A stretch of DNA of 64,000 nt from Streptomyces sp. NBC_01237 (GTDB taxonomy: Bacteria > Actinomycetota > Actinomycetes > Streptomycetales > Streptomycetaceae), in NCBI RefSeq assembly GCF_035917275.1, contig NZ_CP108508.1, forward strand, positions 7,936,001 to 8,000,000, in the 5' to 3' direction. Below the pieces are notes generated by a model. That model was not told where the DNA came from, made no database searches, and saw nothing but the letters and a program-made list of their open reading frames with translations. The position numbers were made by a program, and so were the translations under genes. Of this stretch, positions 17,920 through 26,968 are shown piece by piece (within the stretch, counting starts at the first letter, position 1; each line of letters starts with the position of its first letter).

Positions 17920-18740
17920 ACCGGACTCTGGGGTCCCGCCGGGAAGCGGGTCTCGGAGCTGGAGCGGCTGCGGATCGGCCCGATGCGGGTGTCGGGGTCG
18001 GCGATGACGGGCGCGCTGGAACGGGCGAAGGGCGTACGGGGGCTCGTGCGCACCTCGTGCCAACGTCGGTGGTGCCGGCGGCGCGGATGGCGGGCCTGGC
18101 CCGGTATGGGTTGGGCTCGAAGGCGCCGACCTTGCGGGAGCTGGAGGAGAGCCGGAAGACGACGACGCTGCAGGCGACGGTGCGGCATCTGGAGTTGGCG
18201 AGCGTGGACGGCGCCCTGGACCTCCTCGACGTCCTGATGGCCTTCCGCCTCCTCGCACGGGCGGACCAGGTCGGCAAGGACAAGAAACTCAAGGCGCTGC
18301 CGAAGCAGAAGCGGGCCGCGGGCCGGGTCGCGAAGGTCGGGTTCCTGCTGGAGACCGCCCCGGCAACCGAGAGCGGGGAGTTGTCGTCGACTTCGGCGCG
18401 GCTCCGGCCGGCGCCCCGATGGCCAGGGCGCTTCGCCAGCTGCCGCACCTGATCCACCAAGAAGCTTCCTGCCGCGGACGTCGAGCGGGAGCTGGTGACC
18501 GGGTCGTGGCGGCGCCGGTCTTCGCCGCTCCCGGCACCGAACCGGGCCTGGCGGACAAGGCGGCGTACTCGCTCTGCGTGATGAAACACCCTCACGGGGC
18601 CCTGCGGCGGCGGGACGTGTACGCAAGGAGCGGGGACCGGTGGGGTGATCCGCGGGCCAAGCTCCTGGCCGGGCAGTGGTGGGAGAGCGTGCAGCCGACC
18701 ATCCTGACGGCGCTCGGGCTGGAGGCGGAGCCCGCCGCCC
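17920..18740 (+). pseudogene. Degraded Tn3-family transposase fragment
   Basis: Three pieces in different frames resemble the N-terminal half of Tn3-family TnpA. From about 17945 comes LERLRIGPMRVSGSAMTGAL. In the next frame, from 18057, come AARMAGLARYGLGSKAPTL and RHLELASVDGALDLLDVLM. From about 18540 comes LCVMKHPHGALRRRDVYARS, then RWGDPRAKLL. These match the order of the Tn3 transposase but with at least two frameshifts, and the catalytic C-terminal part is missing. It is a dead remnant. The short minus-strand frames over it are shadows. Confidence 0.7.
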
Positions 18741-18856
18741 ACGGCGAGTGCGCGGTAGATGCTCGCCACGCTGGGCGCCCGGCCCTTGCGTTTGCCGGTG
18801 AGGATGATGAGATCGGGCTGCGTGGGCAGGGGTCTCGCACCGTGTGGATGCCGGGT

Positions 18857-19147
18857 TCAGGCCTGGTCGGCCGTCACATCCAGTTGGGCCGTCTTGCTGT
18901 CTTCGTTGGCGGTGAAGTCGACCTCGATGGGAAGGGGAATGTTGTCGCCGGGCCGGGGCATGCCCAGGGTGTCGGTGACCGCCGGCAGCCCTGAACTGTA
19001 AAGGTTTTGCTCCTCGACGTTTGCCGTGAGGATGTTGACACGGTCCCTGAGGGCGGCTTCGTCGACGGCGTCGTCGGCGTGCGCCAAGCCGGCGGAGAGC
19101 AGGACGGTGCCTACGACGAGTGCGGCCTGCGCGGTCTTCTTGATCAT
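18857..19147 (-). CDS. Small secreted protein
   Basis: The 96-residue product has a signal peptide (MIKKTAQAALVVGTVLLSAG with cleavage after LAHA, near residue 24). A mature domain of about 70 residues follows, without cysteines, with acidic helical and beta parts (NILTANVEEQNLYSSG). No family is recognised. It would be exported by the Sec pathway. The ribosome site is weak. Confidence 0.65.
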   Translation of the reverse strand: MIKKTAQAALVVGTVLLSAGLAHADDAVDEAALRDRVNILTANVEEQNLYSSGLPAVTDTLGMPRPGDNIPLPIEVDFTANEDSKTAQLDVTADQA

Positions 19148-19551
19148 GTAATGGTCAACGAGAACAGGCCGCGCCGGTCACCGTGCGGGACACGGTCCGG
19201 TCGGCCTGTCGGGGATTCCGGGATCAACGCCGCACGGTCGTGGGCCGACGGCCGCCCTACGGGGCCCGGCACGTAGGGCGGATCCGGGATCGCCGGTGTG
19301 CCCCGATGTGTTCCACGGCAAGGGCGTCGGCATGGCCGGGCCGTCCGTCGAGCCCCGGCCCGAGCCCACTGCCGGAAGTCCCGGTCACGCGGCCTGCGGC
19401 CGTAACCGGACGGCGTCAGGGCGGTTGAACGCTCACGACGGCCCTCCCGCACCTGGGGCCGCTCCATCTGGGGGATGAGGGTCCACGCCCGTGGCCCGGC
19501 CACGGCGAAGGTCCTCCCGCCCCTCGTCACACCGACCGGAAGGCAAGCATC
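19148..19551. other. Region without a supported gene
   Basis: About 400 bases between the divergent genes at 19147 (-) and 19552 (+). It must hold their promoters. No repeat was recognised and the open frames are not convincing. Confidence 0.4.
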
Positions 19552-19866
19552 ATGGGCTACTACGACAACGGGCTCGGCAGCGACCAAATGAACGGCACCC
19601 TGACCTCCTCGGGCAGGCCCATCTCCTACCTGTGGAACGTCGACGTCTCCGGCGGGGACCAGGACCTGCTGCGGGCCGTCCTCGAGGAGAGGGTCGGTGA
19701 CCAATACGGCCCCGCGGAGATCGACAACCTGCTGGGACGCTCCGACTCCTCGTTCACGCTGGCGTTCTTCGACGAAACCTCTGCCACGACGTTCGCCGAG
19801 CTGGCCAGGGCCACCGGCGCAACCGCCGAGGCGTACGAGACGAAGAAGATCAACATGATCTCCTAG
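19552..19866 (+). CDS. Hypothetical protein
   Basis: The ATG at 19552 has GGAAGG 8 bases upstream and gives 104 residues. It begins MGYYDNGLGSDQMNG and contains an alpha/beta-like domain (RAVLEERVGDQYGPAEIDNL and FTLAFFDETSATTFAELAR). It has no signal peptide, membrane helix or cysteine. No family is recognised. Confidence 0.65.
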   Translation: MGYYDNGLGSDQMNGTLTSSGRPISYLWNVDVSGGDQDLLRAVLEERVGDQYGPAEIDNLLGRSDSSFTLAFFDETSATTFAELARATGATAEAYETKKINMIS

Positions 19867-20093
19867 CGATCCGGTCGCGGCCGACTCACAGCCTGTGCCG
19901 TTGGCTGGGCTCTTCGCGGCCACGCGCTATATGGGATCGGAGCCCTGCAGGCGGGAAACGCTCGCGGCACGCTTGGAACCGGACAAGGTCGGCCTCCCGC
20001 AGCCGGGCTCCATCGGTCTTATGTGATCATGCAGAAAGCGGACCGCCTCGTCACCGGACGACGTCACAAGGCCCGTTCTCAGAGGGAGATTTC

Positions 20094-20573
20094 ATGCGTA
20101 GTCGTCACGTGCTGGGCGGTCTGCTGGCCGCCGCTGTCGCCGTCGGTCTCGCCGCCTCACCGGCATCGGCCGCGACTCCCAACGGGAAGTACCGGATCCA
20201 AGTGGGCGGTCAGTGCGCGAAGGAAATCGCAAAGGGATCGGAATACATGATCGCGCTCGGCAACGACTGTTCGACGTCAACCGTGTGGAACGTGACCACC
20301 ACCCTCACCGTGACGACCTTCCGCAGCGCCTCGTCCGGTAAGTGCCTCGGCGTCTCCGCGCCCAGGCCCCATGAACCCACCTGGGTTACCTCCAAGGCCT
20401 GCTCGGACATCTTCGCCCGCAAGGCTTGGCGCATCAACGAGCCCGACAGCGAGGGATTCACCGAGATCTCCCAGCCGTTCAAGGGCAGGACCGAATGCCT
20501 GGCCAACGAATCCCGGGGCTTCCTCCAGCAGGATGCGTGCGGCGGCAACACCACCCGGCTGATCGAGGTCTAG
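20094..20573 (+). CDS. Secreted lectin-like protein with ricin-type pattern
   Basis: This 159-residue protein has a clear signal peptide (RSRHVLGGLLAAAVAVGLAA, cut after ASA near residue 28). The mature part is about 130 residues with six cysteines and a beta-rich pattern. FRSASSGKCLGVSAP and WRIN are reminiscent of ricin-type beta-trefoil repeats, although a full QxW set is not seen. It would be exported and may bind sugars. GAGGGAGA precedes the start by 6 bases. Confidence 0.6.
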   Translation: MRSRHVLGGLLAAAVAVGLAASPASAATPNGKYRIQVGGQCAKEIAKGSEYMIALGNDCSTSTVWNVTTTLTVTTFRSASSGKCLGVSAPRPHEPTWVTSKACSDIFARKAWRINEPDSEGFTEISQPFKGRTECLANESRGFLQQDACGGNTTRLIEV

Positions 20574-20790
20574 GCCTACCCCAAAGCCCGCACCCTGCAG
20601 GGCCCCCTCGGCGCCCGCCCCGATGTCGCCGCCGGCTTCGGGGCGGTGGGCCACCTCATCGGCGGCACCCAGGCGCACCACTACCTCACCCCACGCTACT
20701 TCGGTGACGGTCACGTCCCCGACGGCTCCACCTCCGGCCGGCTCAGCCTCACCGAACCCCTCCCACCACTGCGCCCGCATCCCGCCGGCT
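20574..20790 (+). pseudogene. Relic of a terpene cyclase C terminus
   Basis: Directly after the secreted-protein stop, the DNA is closely similar to bases 16896-17110 of the cyclase gene. Translated, it includes GHLIGGTQAHHYLTPRYFGD and GSTSGRLSLTEPL, matching the end of the intact enzyme. The catalytic body is absent and the frame changes near 20640. It is a partial duplicate, about 3.5 kb from the source, in the same orientation. Confidence 0.8.
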
Positions 20791-20939
20791 GCCCGGCAGG
20801 TGAGGGGCAAGGCTTCTCTGCCGACTGGTAGGGCTGCGGTGTCCTGCGTACGGCCGGAGCCCGGCCACCCACGAGCGGGCCGGCGTTCGGCATCGGGGCG
20901 TCTCCGAGCCCGGTCACCCGGCGGCTGTGGGTGCTCACG

Positions 20940-21090
20940 GCGGCGCCGGACCGCAACAGCCTGGGGCACTGACGGCGCTGGTCAGGGCAGGACACCTGAC
21001 ACCGGTCGTCGACCATGAATGCCCGCTGGCCGAGGTGGCCGACACCGTCCGCTACGTCAAGGTGGAGCACGCGCCGAGGCCGTCGGCTCG
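20940..21090 (+). pseudogene. Relic of a zinc-type alcohol dehydrogenase C terminus
   Basis: In one frame the DNA encodes LTALVRAGHLTPVVDHECPL and AEVADTVRYVKVEHA. This matches the conserved end of medium-chain zinc-type dehydrogenase/quinone reductases (pattern L-x-x-L-x-x-x-G-x-[LV]-x-P-V-[IV]-D-x-x-[YF]-P-L-x-[EQ]). The rest of the enzyme is missing, so it is a fragment. Confidence 0.55.
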
Positions 21091-21250
21091 TCCTCCGGTG
21101 TGCCGATCAGGCCCCGGCGCCCCCTGCGCCTGCGAGCACGCGATCATCGCCGCGAGCCGCCGTCCCCACCCAGGACCCGGGCGGCGGCCGGGGCCGGGGC
21201 GAAGACAGCAGGGGGCGAAGGGGACGGCGCCTGTGGTGAGCAACCCCGCT

Positions 21251-22492
21251 CTACCGGTGCCCGTATAGGTGCAGGGGCATCGTCAGTTCCGCCCTCTTGC
21301 CGTCGTTCATCGCACGCTCCACCATCTGCACCGCCACGCGGGTCATGGTCGCGGACGGCGTCGGCAGGCCGCCCGCCTGGGTGCCGGTGAAAAAGCCGTG
21401 AACGGCAGTCGGCACGACCGCGTCCCACGTGGAGCGGGCGAGGTCGAACGCGTCGGCGTCCACGTCGCCGATCATGTACCGCACCAGCGCGGTCGCGGGC
21501 GGGACGGTGATCTCCTTCGGGCCGGCCAACGAGGAGAAGTACTCGATGGTGGCCTTCACGTACTTCGCGGACTGCGGCGTCACCCGCGCGTGGACGGCGT
21601 CGACGGCCGCCGCGCGCTTGCGCGCCGCGGCCAGCGTCGGGGGCATGCCGTCCGCCCTGATCCCCATCAGATAACCGCCGACGCGGCACTCGTGGAAATA
21701 GGCCTCCGCCTCCTGCTCACTGGGGTGGACGCCCAGCTTGTCCAGGTGGTCGATCAGGTAGCTGGTGAACAGGCTTCCCTCGGCGAGCAGGTCCAGCTGG
21801 TTGATGGGCAGGCCCCACTTGGCGGTGTCCCAGTGCCCTTCGGTGTGCAGCAGGTAGCGCACGGCGGAGTGCGCCATCCGTACCCGCGCAGGGGTGACGA
21901 AGGCCGCGCCCTCGGGCCCGTAGGGGGTCTTGTGCAGGATGTCACCCACCGCGCGCAGCGCCTTGGCGAAGCCCTGCTTGTTGTCGTGCGGGCCCTCGAT
22001 GCCGATGATGGCCGCTGCCGCGGCGGGGAAGCGCATCCTCTCCGGCGTGACGTCCAGCACCGCGGCGAAGGAGATCTGCTGCGCGTGCGCCATCCCGAAA
22101 CGGTGACCGGCGGCCAGCGCCTCCGGGTCCACCCAGGACGGCAGTCGGCGGGTCGTCTCCAGGAAGTCGCGCAGCTTCGCAGGCAGACCGCCGGGGATCG
22201 CCTGGCCGTTGGTCTTCCACCCCTTGAGCGCCTCGTTGACAGCCGCTCCCTGTCCCCGCTCGAATGCCTCGCTCACGGCCTCGTCGCACTGGGGGTCCGC
22301 GACCTGCTTCAGGCCCTCCAGAAACGCCCTCTCCTCGGGGGCGACATCAGCCGCGGTGGCCCGCGACGGTACGGGTGCGGGGCCCAATGCGGCCCGGGCG
22401 GCGGATGCTGCGGTCCCGCTGCCAAGGAGGACGGTGGCGCCGGCCGCCGTTGCCGCACCGAGAATGTGACGTCGTGTCATGGGGCTGCTCAT
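21251..22492 (-). CDS. MpaB/Lcp-family (DUF2236) oxygenase, exported
   Basis: The protein is about 413 residues. Residues 1-35 look like a twin-arginine or Sec signal (TRRHILGAATAAGATVLLGS). The body fits the DUF2236 family, which includes rubber oxygenase Lcp and MpaB, haem b enzymes. Key segments are LPSWVDPEALAAGHRFG, HDNKQGFAKALRAVGDIL, and RVRMAHSAVRYLLHTEGHWD with likely haem-region histidines. Lcp-like proteins cleave cis-polyisoprene outside the cell; other members have unknown substrates, so rubber cleavage is not implied. ATG codons at 22492 and 22480 are both possible. A broken palindrome lies about 50-110 bases upstream. Confidence 0.8.
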   Translation of the reverse strand: MSSPMTRRHILGAATAAGATVLLGSGTAASAARAALGPAPVPSRATAADVAPEERAFLEGLKQVADPQCDEAVSEAFERGQGAAVNEALKGWKTNGQAIPGGLPAKLRDFLETTRRLPSWVDPEALAAGHRFGMAHAQQISFAAVLDVTPERMRFPAAAAAIIGIEGPHDNKQGFAKALRAVGDILHKTPYGPEGAAFVTPARVRMAHSAVRYLLHTEGHWDTAKWGLPINQLDLLAEGSLFTSYLIDHLDKLGVHPSEQEAEAYFHECRVGGYLMGIRADGMPPTLAAARKRAAAVDAVHARVTPQSAKYVKATIEYFSSLAGPKEITVPPATALVRYMIGDVDADAFDLARSTWDAVVPTAVHGFFTGTQAGGLPTPSATMTRVAVQMVERAMNDGKRAELTMPLHLYGHR

Positions 22493-22543
22493 GCGACGAT
22501 CTTGGTCGATCGCCGCCACGGGCACCGCATCGGAAGACCAAGA

Positions 22544-22604
22544 TCCCCTCGATCGGATGATGGTGTTCACAAGATCGGTGAGCTGTACGTCCGGATCGAG
22601 GGGA
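22544..22604. promoter_or_regulatory. Imperfect inverted repeat upstream of the oxygenase gene
   Basis: TCCCCTCGATCGGA (22544-22557) is mirrored by TCCGGATCGAGGGGA (22590-22604) with one extra base. It lies just 5' of the minus-strand start at 22492. It could be an operator pair or a hairpin; nothing identifies the regulator. Confidence 0.35.
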
Positions 22605-22807
22605 CCGGCATGCCGTACCTGCGCCGACGAGCTCAGGCCAGGCGTGGCCATGCCGGCCGAAGGAGGGTGGGGTGGTCAGGAGGCAGCACCGCCCGCTCTC
22701 GGTGCCCAGCTACCTCTGGCCTTGGCCCATCAGGCCTGTTCGTGGCCATCGGAAAGTCCAGGCCGGTGGCCACCAGGAGGTTCCTCGAATTGCCTGACGC
22801 AGGGTGA

Positions 22808-24346
22808 CTAAGTCTGGGGTTCGAACGGGGTGCCTGAGGGGTCGGTGGTCCGGAGATGGTCGACGGCGGCCTGGACTTCCTGGAGGAGGGTGTCCACGTC
22901 GTCGGTGGTGGTGAGGTAGTTGCAGACGCAGGCGCGCAGGACCGTTTCGCCGTCGTGGCAGACGGTGGCGAGATAGGCGTGGCTGCGGGCCTGGACGCGT
23001 GCGGCCACCGCCGTGTGCAGGTCCGCTCGCGCATCCCGACGCCCTGTGTCGGGGCTGTCGGTCAGGCGGAAGCAGACCACAGGCAGTGGGCCGTCGCTAC
23101 ACAGTTCCAGTCCGGGGTGCTCCTGAACGCGTTGGCGCAGGTATTGGGCGAGGTCCTGGTAGTGCTGAAGGAGGGCGATCACGCCGGAGCGGCCGAGCTG
23201 GCGAAGGGTGGCCCAGAGGGCGAGGGCGCGGGTGCCGGGACGGGTGAGCTCGATCGTGTAGTCGGACATCCAGGGCCAGTCCTGGTCGCCTTCGAGGTAG
23301 GAGGCGCGGAAGGTGAACGCGTCGCGCAGCCTGGAGGGTTCGGTGACGAGGGCGGCGCCGCAGCCGACGGGGACGGACAGGGTCTTGTGCGGGTCGACGG
23401 TGAGTGAGTCGAGGTCTGCGACGCCTCGGTAGAGGGTGGCCAGTTCGGGGACGAGGGCGCCGAGCCCGCCCCACGCGCCGTCGGCGTGGTGCCACAGACC
23501 CTGACGGCGGCACACGCGGCTGATCGCCTCGATCGGGTCGACGGCGCCGCTGGCGGTGCTGCCCAGGTTGGACACGACGCAGAACGGCAGCAGGCCGTTC
23601 ACGCGGTCGGCGTCGATCATCTCCTCCAGGGCCTCGACGTCCATGCGCCGCTCCGCTGTGGTGGGCACCGCGCGCAGCCGCCACGGCGGGAGGCCGATCA
23701 CGGCGGCGGCCTTCGCGACCGACATGTGGGCCTGGTCGCTGTGGTAGGCGGTCAGGCGCGCGTGGGCCTGGTCGTAGGCGGGGCCGTCGGTGGCGCCGTT
23801 CTGGCGCAGGAACCAGGTGCGGGCGGCGCCCAGGCAGAGCAGGTTGGCCATCGAGCCGCCGCTGGTCAGCACTCCGCGGGCGGTCGGTGCCATGCCCGCC
23901 AGCGAGGCCAGGTCGCGCACCACTCCGCGTTCGAGGTCCATAAGGGCGTGCTCGCCCATGCCGCAGGTCGCGTTGACCGCAGTGGCCAGCAGTTCCGCGA
24001 TCACCCCGGCCGGCGACGGCGGTGAGTTGATCCAGGCGAAGAAGGCGGGATGGCCGTTCCCGGTCGGGTACGGGGCGATCGCCTGGTCGACGAACTCCAG
24101 CAGGGCGCCGAGGTCCTGGCCCTCCTGCGGCAGCGCCCCGGCTGCCAGGGTCTGCCGGTGCGCCGGCGGGATGGGCCGGGCCACCGGATGCTCGTTGATC
24201 TGCCCGAGGTAGTCGGCGACCCAGCCTGCCGCGGCGGTCAGTTCGTCGCGGAACACCTTCGGGTGCACCGCCAGCGGCCCGGTGCCGCCACCGGCCTCCA
24301 GCTGGGCCGAGGGCAGGCGGGACGGAGGGCTGGTATTCGGCGGCAT
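22808..24346 (-). CDS. Pyridoxal-phosphate amino acid decarboxylase
   Basis: This is a 512-residue group II decarboxylase-like enzyme (aromatic amino acid, glutamate or aspartate type). The PLP lysine lies in SLTVDPHKTLSVPVGCG (about residue 318). HADGAWGG upstream supplies the PLP-binding Asp. GHPAFFAWINSPPSPAGVI near residue 105 matches the conserved substrate-side loop. The fold is complete and the length normal. It works in the cytoplasm; the substrate cannot be deduced. The ATG at 24346 gives MPPNTSPPSR and has only a weak GGTGCGA site. It lies about 315 bases downstream of the divergent oxygenase gene region, and no cofactor or transporter gene adjoins it. Confidence 0.85.
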   Translation of the reverse strand: MPPNTSPPSRLPSAQLEAGGGTGPLAVHPKVFRDELTAAAGWVADYLGQINEHPVARPIPPAHRQTLAAGALPQEGQDLGALLEFVDQAIAPYPTGNGHPAFFAWINSPPSPAGVIAELLATAVNATCGMGEHALMDLERGVVRDLASLAGMAPTARGVLTSGGSMANLLCLGAARTWFLRQNGATDGPAYDQAHARLTAYHSDQAHMSVAKAAAVIGLPPWRLRAVPTTAERRMDVEALEEMIDADRVNGLLPFCVVSNLGSTASGAVDPIEAISRVCRRQGLWHHADGAWGGLGALVPELATLYRGVADLDSLTVDPHKTLSVPVGCGAALVTEPSRLRDAFTFRASYLEGDQDWPWMSDYTIELTRPGTRALALWATLRQLGRSGVIALLQHYQDLAQYLRQRVQEHPGLELCSDGPLPVVCFRLTDSPDTGRRDARADLHTAVAARVQARSHAYLATVCHDGETVLRACVCNYLTTTDDVDTLLQEVQAAVDHLRTTDPSGTPFEPQT

Positions 24347-25054
24347 CGGACAGTCGCACCTTCGCTCAGGATGTCGGCCGGACGGCCATGATCCACAACG
24401 ACTGCCGCCCGGGGGCGGTAACGGTCCTGGCCCAGCCCCAGTCCAACGGCCCGACTCCGGAACTCGCCGGACCGGAGGCCGACGCGGCCCGAACGGTCCC
24501 CTGCCCAAGACCCCCGACGGCGACCGGAAATCATCACACACTGTCACCCGTTGGCCATCCGTCTGGAATCGTCGTGGCCAGCAGCCCGCACCATGCTGGC
24601 CACCAGCCGGGAAGATCCGCTGGCCACTGACAAGGCCGCTGGCGCGCGTCCGCACCTGCGCGCCAGCGGCCTGGCCGTCCGCATCTGCGCCAGGGACTTC
24701 GCTGCCGTCCTGCGGGTCTGCGACCTTGCGGACGGCCGACGCGACAGGCGGCGACCGAAACAGTCGTCTCAGCAGATCGTTCCAGGCCCGCCGGCAGCCC
24801 GCCAGGCTCAGCGGGGCAGCCCACCCCAAGGGGTGGAATCCCCTACCGGACCTGCGGCGAACTGGCGGAAATGCCGCTGCCGCAGGGCGAGCCGAAGCAC
24901 CACGCCATGCACGAGGGGCAGAAGCCGGCGGTGGGCGGGTATCGCAGGAGCCGGCATGTGACACCTGATCGGGTTCTTCGCGAACGCCGGTACCAGGCCT
25001 GCCGGATGGGGCATGATCGTCATGTCCTGGTCATGTCCTGGAAGGGTTCCTGCG
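24347..25054. other. 708-base region without a supported gene
   Basis: No coding frame is convincing. It contains a 14-bp perfect hairpin at 24634-24671 (see separate entry). It must also hold the promoters of the decarboxylase gene (-) and of the secreted-protein gene (+). Confidence 0.4.
24634..24671. terminator. Large hairpin in a gene-free stretch
   Basis: GGCCGCTGGCGCGC pairs perfectly with GCGCGCCAGCGGCC across a 10-base loop. No gene ends nearby, so a terminator role is uncertain; it may be a leftover of a lost gene or a regulatory structure. Confidence 0.45.
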
Positions 25055-25834
25055 TTGATATCGAAGAGTCCGGCGGTGCGCAGAGGCGCTCTGGTCGCGG
25101 GTGCGGCGGCCTGCGGTGCGGTGGTAGCGGCCGGGTCGCTCTCCGGCGTGGCACACGCCGCGGAGCCTGCCGGGACCGGGGTGAGGATCGTCTCCGCGCA
25201 GAGCTCCGGGGGCACCCTTGCCTGGTCGGGGAGCTACTCGTGCGCGGGCGGTGTCGCCAACACGGTGACGGTTCACGCCAGTGACGAACTCGGCCACAGC
25301 GCGACGGGCCTGGCCGTCATCACCTGCCTGGGCAAGGTCACCGGCGCATCCGTCAGCGGCACCGTCAGCACCGGACTGCTGGGACTCGGCGGCTCCTGGG
25401 GCAGGGAGATCACCCTGACGACCACGATGCGCGGCCTGCTCGGCGCCACCTTGGCCTCCGACCAGGTCGCCCTGGTCGGCAATCGCCTCAACAAGGCGTC
25501 CCTGGACGGCGTCACCCCCACCCCGAGCGGCCTGACCGTCTCCGGCGGCTTCGACTGCGAGACCCCGGTCGGCACGGTGACGCTCCGCCTCACGGCGGCC
25601 GACCGCATCACCGGCCTCCCGCTCGGCGCCACCACCCAGACCCTCTCCTGCGCGGGCAACACGGGCACCCCCGGCTCCGGCACCTGGAGCGCTGCCCTCC
25701 CCTCGGCGGGCGGCGCACCCGGCGGCACTGCCGGCGGTGACGAGAACCTGAGCTTCAGCATGGAAGGCAGCGTCGCCGTCACCATCGACGGGCAGAACGT
25801 GACGCGCAAGTTCAGCTTCAACGGCCAGATCTGA
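25055..25834 (+). CDS. Secreted protein with two disulphide-like Cys pairs
   Basis: The TTG at 25055 is chosen because GAAGGG lies 8 bases upstream, giving 259 residues; a longer ATG frame starts at 25013. A signal peptide (AVVAAGSLSGVAHAAEP) ends near residue 38. The mature part has two similar units, each with two cysteines (SYSCAGG and VITCLGK; GFDCETP and TLSCAGN), suggesting a duplicated immunoglobulin-like domain of about 90 residues. A Gly/Pro-rich linker and a beta-rich tail with NVTRKFSFNGQI follow. No family is recognised. Confidence 0.7.
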   Translation: MISKSPAVRRGALVAGAAACGAVVAAGSLSGVAHAAEPAGTGVRIVSAQSSGGTLAWSGSYSCAGGVANTVTVHASDELGHSATGLAVITCLGKVTGASVSGTVSTGLLGLGGSWGREITLTTTMRGLLGATLASDQVALVGNRLNKASLDGVTPTPSGLTVSGGFDCETPVGTVTLRLTAADRITGLPLGATTQTLSCAGNTGTPGSGTWSAALPSAGGAPGGTAGGDENLSFSMEGSVAVTIDGQNVTRKFSFNGQI

Positions 25835-26082
25835 CACGGCGCCGCGCGGTGCTGAGCCGACGGGGTGGCCGCCAGTGTGGACGGATGACTGCGGACTGGG
25901 TGTTCGGCTGACATCCGTCATCCGCGTCACCGCAACTGGCAAGGGTGCCGCATCGTTGGTTCTCCGACGCGCACGGATTCCGAACGACCCCCACGGGGAT
26001 CCGTGTACGTCGGCGGGCCCCGGTGCACCGTTCAGCACCGGGGCCACAGCACGAGCGGAAACTGCCCCGGCCCTGGGGGCGG

Positions 26083-26157
26083 CCTCGTAGACGACGGTGG
26101 GTGGCGGGACAAGCCTCGACGAGTCCGAGGAGAGTCTGCCGATCAATCTCGTCGACG
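26083..26157 (-). pseudogene. Terminal relic of an HNH nuclease gene
   Basis: Immediately after the TAG of the intact nuclease gene, the minus strand encodes VDEIDRQTLLGLVEACP, then, after a frameshift, TVVYEAA. This matches MDEAERQALLGLAEDCP and VVYEHAA of the relic at 10581. It is a C-terminal stub of a nuclease other than the intact neighbour. Confidence 0.65.
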
Positions 26158-26826
26158 CTACGGGGCGGGGGTGTAGGTGACGGTGTTGCCGCCGCAGCCG
26201 GCCGCGATGTCGTACAGGCGGTCCTGCTCGTCTCGGTCGACGGCGAGCTGCCAGCGGAGCTTGGTCGCGGTCCACTCCGAGGCGTACCGGCACAGCGCCT
26301 CCGAGGCCGGCGGCAGCCACTCGAAGGGGTCCTGGTCGGCCTTCTGCCGGTTCGACCGCGCGGTGACCTCGACGAGGCTGGACGTCTGCTGCTGGTCGTT
26401 CGCGTACGCCTCACGCCGAGCCGGTGTCCAGGTGGAGGCGCCGGAGTCCCAGGCTTCGGCGAGGGGCACCATGTGGTCGATGTCCAGCGCGGTGGCGGAG
26501 GTGACGGTCTGCTCGTCGTAGTACGACCACCAGCTGCCCCCCGTCAGTGTGCACCGCGGGCCCACCACCGGCGGCTCGACGGCCTCGGCGATCAGGACCT
26601 CCCGGCGGGTGTCGCAGCCGTCGGTACGGTTCTCGCCCGCGTTCCAGTGCCTGAACGCGTCACGGTCGTAGCCGTCCCGGGACTCGTCCGCGATCCGCAG
26701 CGCGGAGACCGCAACCCCGATCGGCAGGACCTCGGGGGCGGCGGCCGCGGCCTGGGCGGTGGTGGGCAGGGACAGGGGCAGCACGGTCAGGGCCAAGGCG
26801 GCGGCCGCGCGCATCACAGTGATCAT
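26158..26826 (-). CDS. Secreted HNH nuclease (GmrSD/DUF1524-like)
   Basis: This 222-residue protein has a signal peptide (RAAAALALTVLPLSLPTTAQ, cut near residue 28). The HNH-type core contains DIDHMVPLAEAWDSG, with Asp-His catalytic residues and a downstream Asn in AYANDQ and SNRQKAD. GCDTRREVLI and CTLTGGSW with paired cysteines lie upstream. WLPPASEALCRYASEWTATK completes the domain. This is the intact member of a family also seen as relics at 10581, 26083 and 30538. It would be exported and could degrade DNA in the growth medium. The recombinase module lies directly upstream, about 140 bases away. The ATG at 26826 is used. Confidence 0.85.
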   Translation of the reverse strand: MITVMRAAAALALTVLPLSLPTTAQAAAAAPEVLPIGVAVSALRIADESRDGYDRDAFRHWNAGENRTDGCDTRREVLIAEAVEPPVVGPRCTLTGGSWWSYYDEQTVTSATALDIDHMVPLAEAWDSGASTWTPARREAYANDQQQTSSLVEVTARSNRQKADQDPFEWLPPASEALCRYASEWTATKLRWQLAVDRDEQDRLYDIAAGCGGNTVTYTPAP

Positions 26827-26968
26827 CACGGAGCCGGTTGTAGCCGCCTGCCCGCCGTCGGCGGGCCGTTGCTCCGCAGGGGTCACCCGAATGCGCGGCC
26901 GGATTCACCGGCGAAACGACACTCCCGCTCTGCGGACCGGCCCACGGAGCGGGGTCGACGGGGGCTGG

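Noticed and set aside
25031..26320. Long minus-strand frame over the secreted protein and beyond
   Set aside because: Arg/Gly-rich composition with no start; the plus-strand gene has a signal peptide. Only the short nuclease stub near 26083-26157 was kept.
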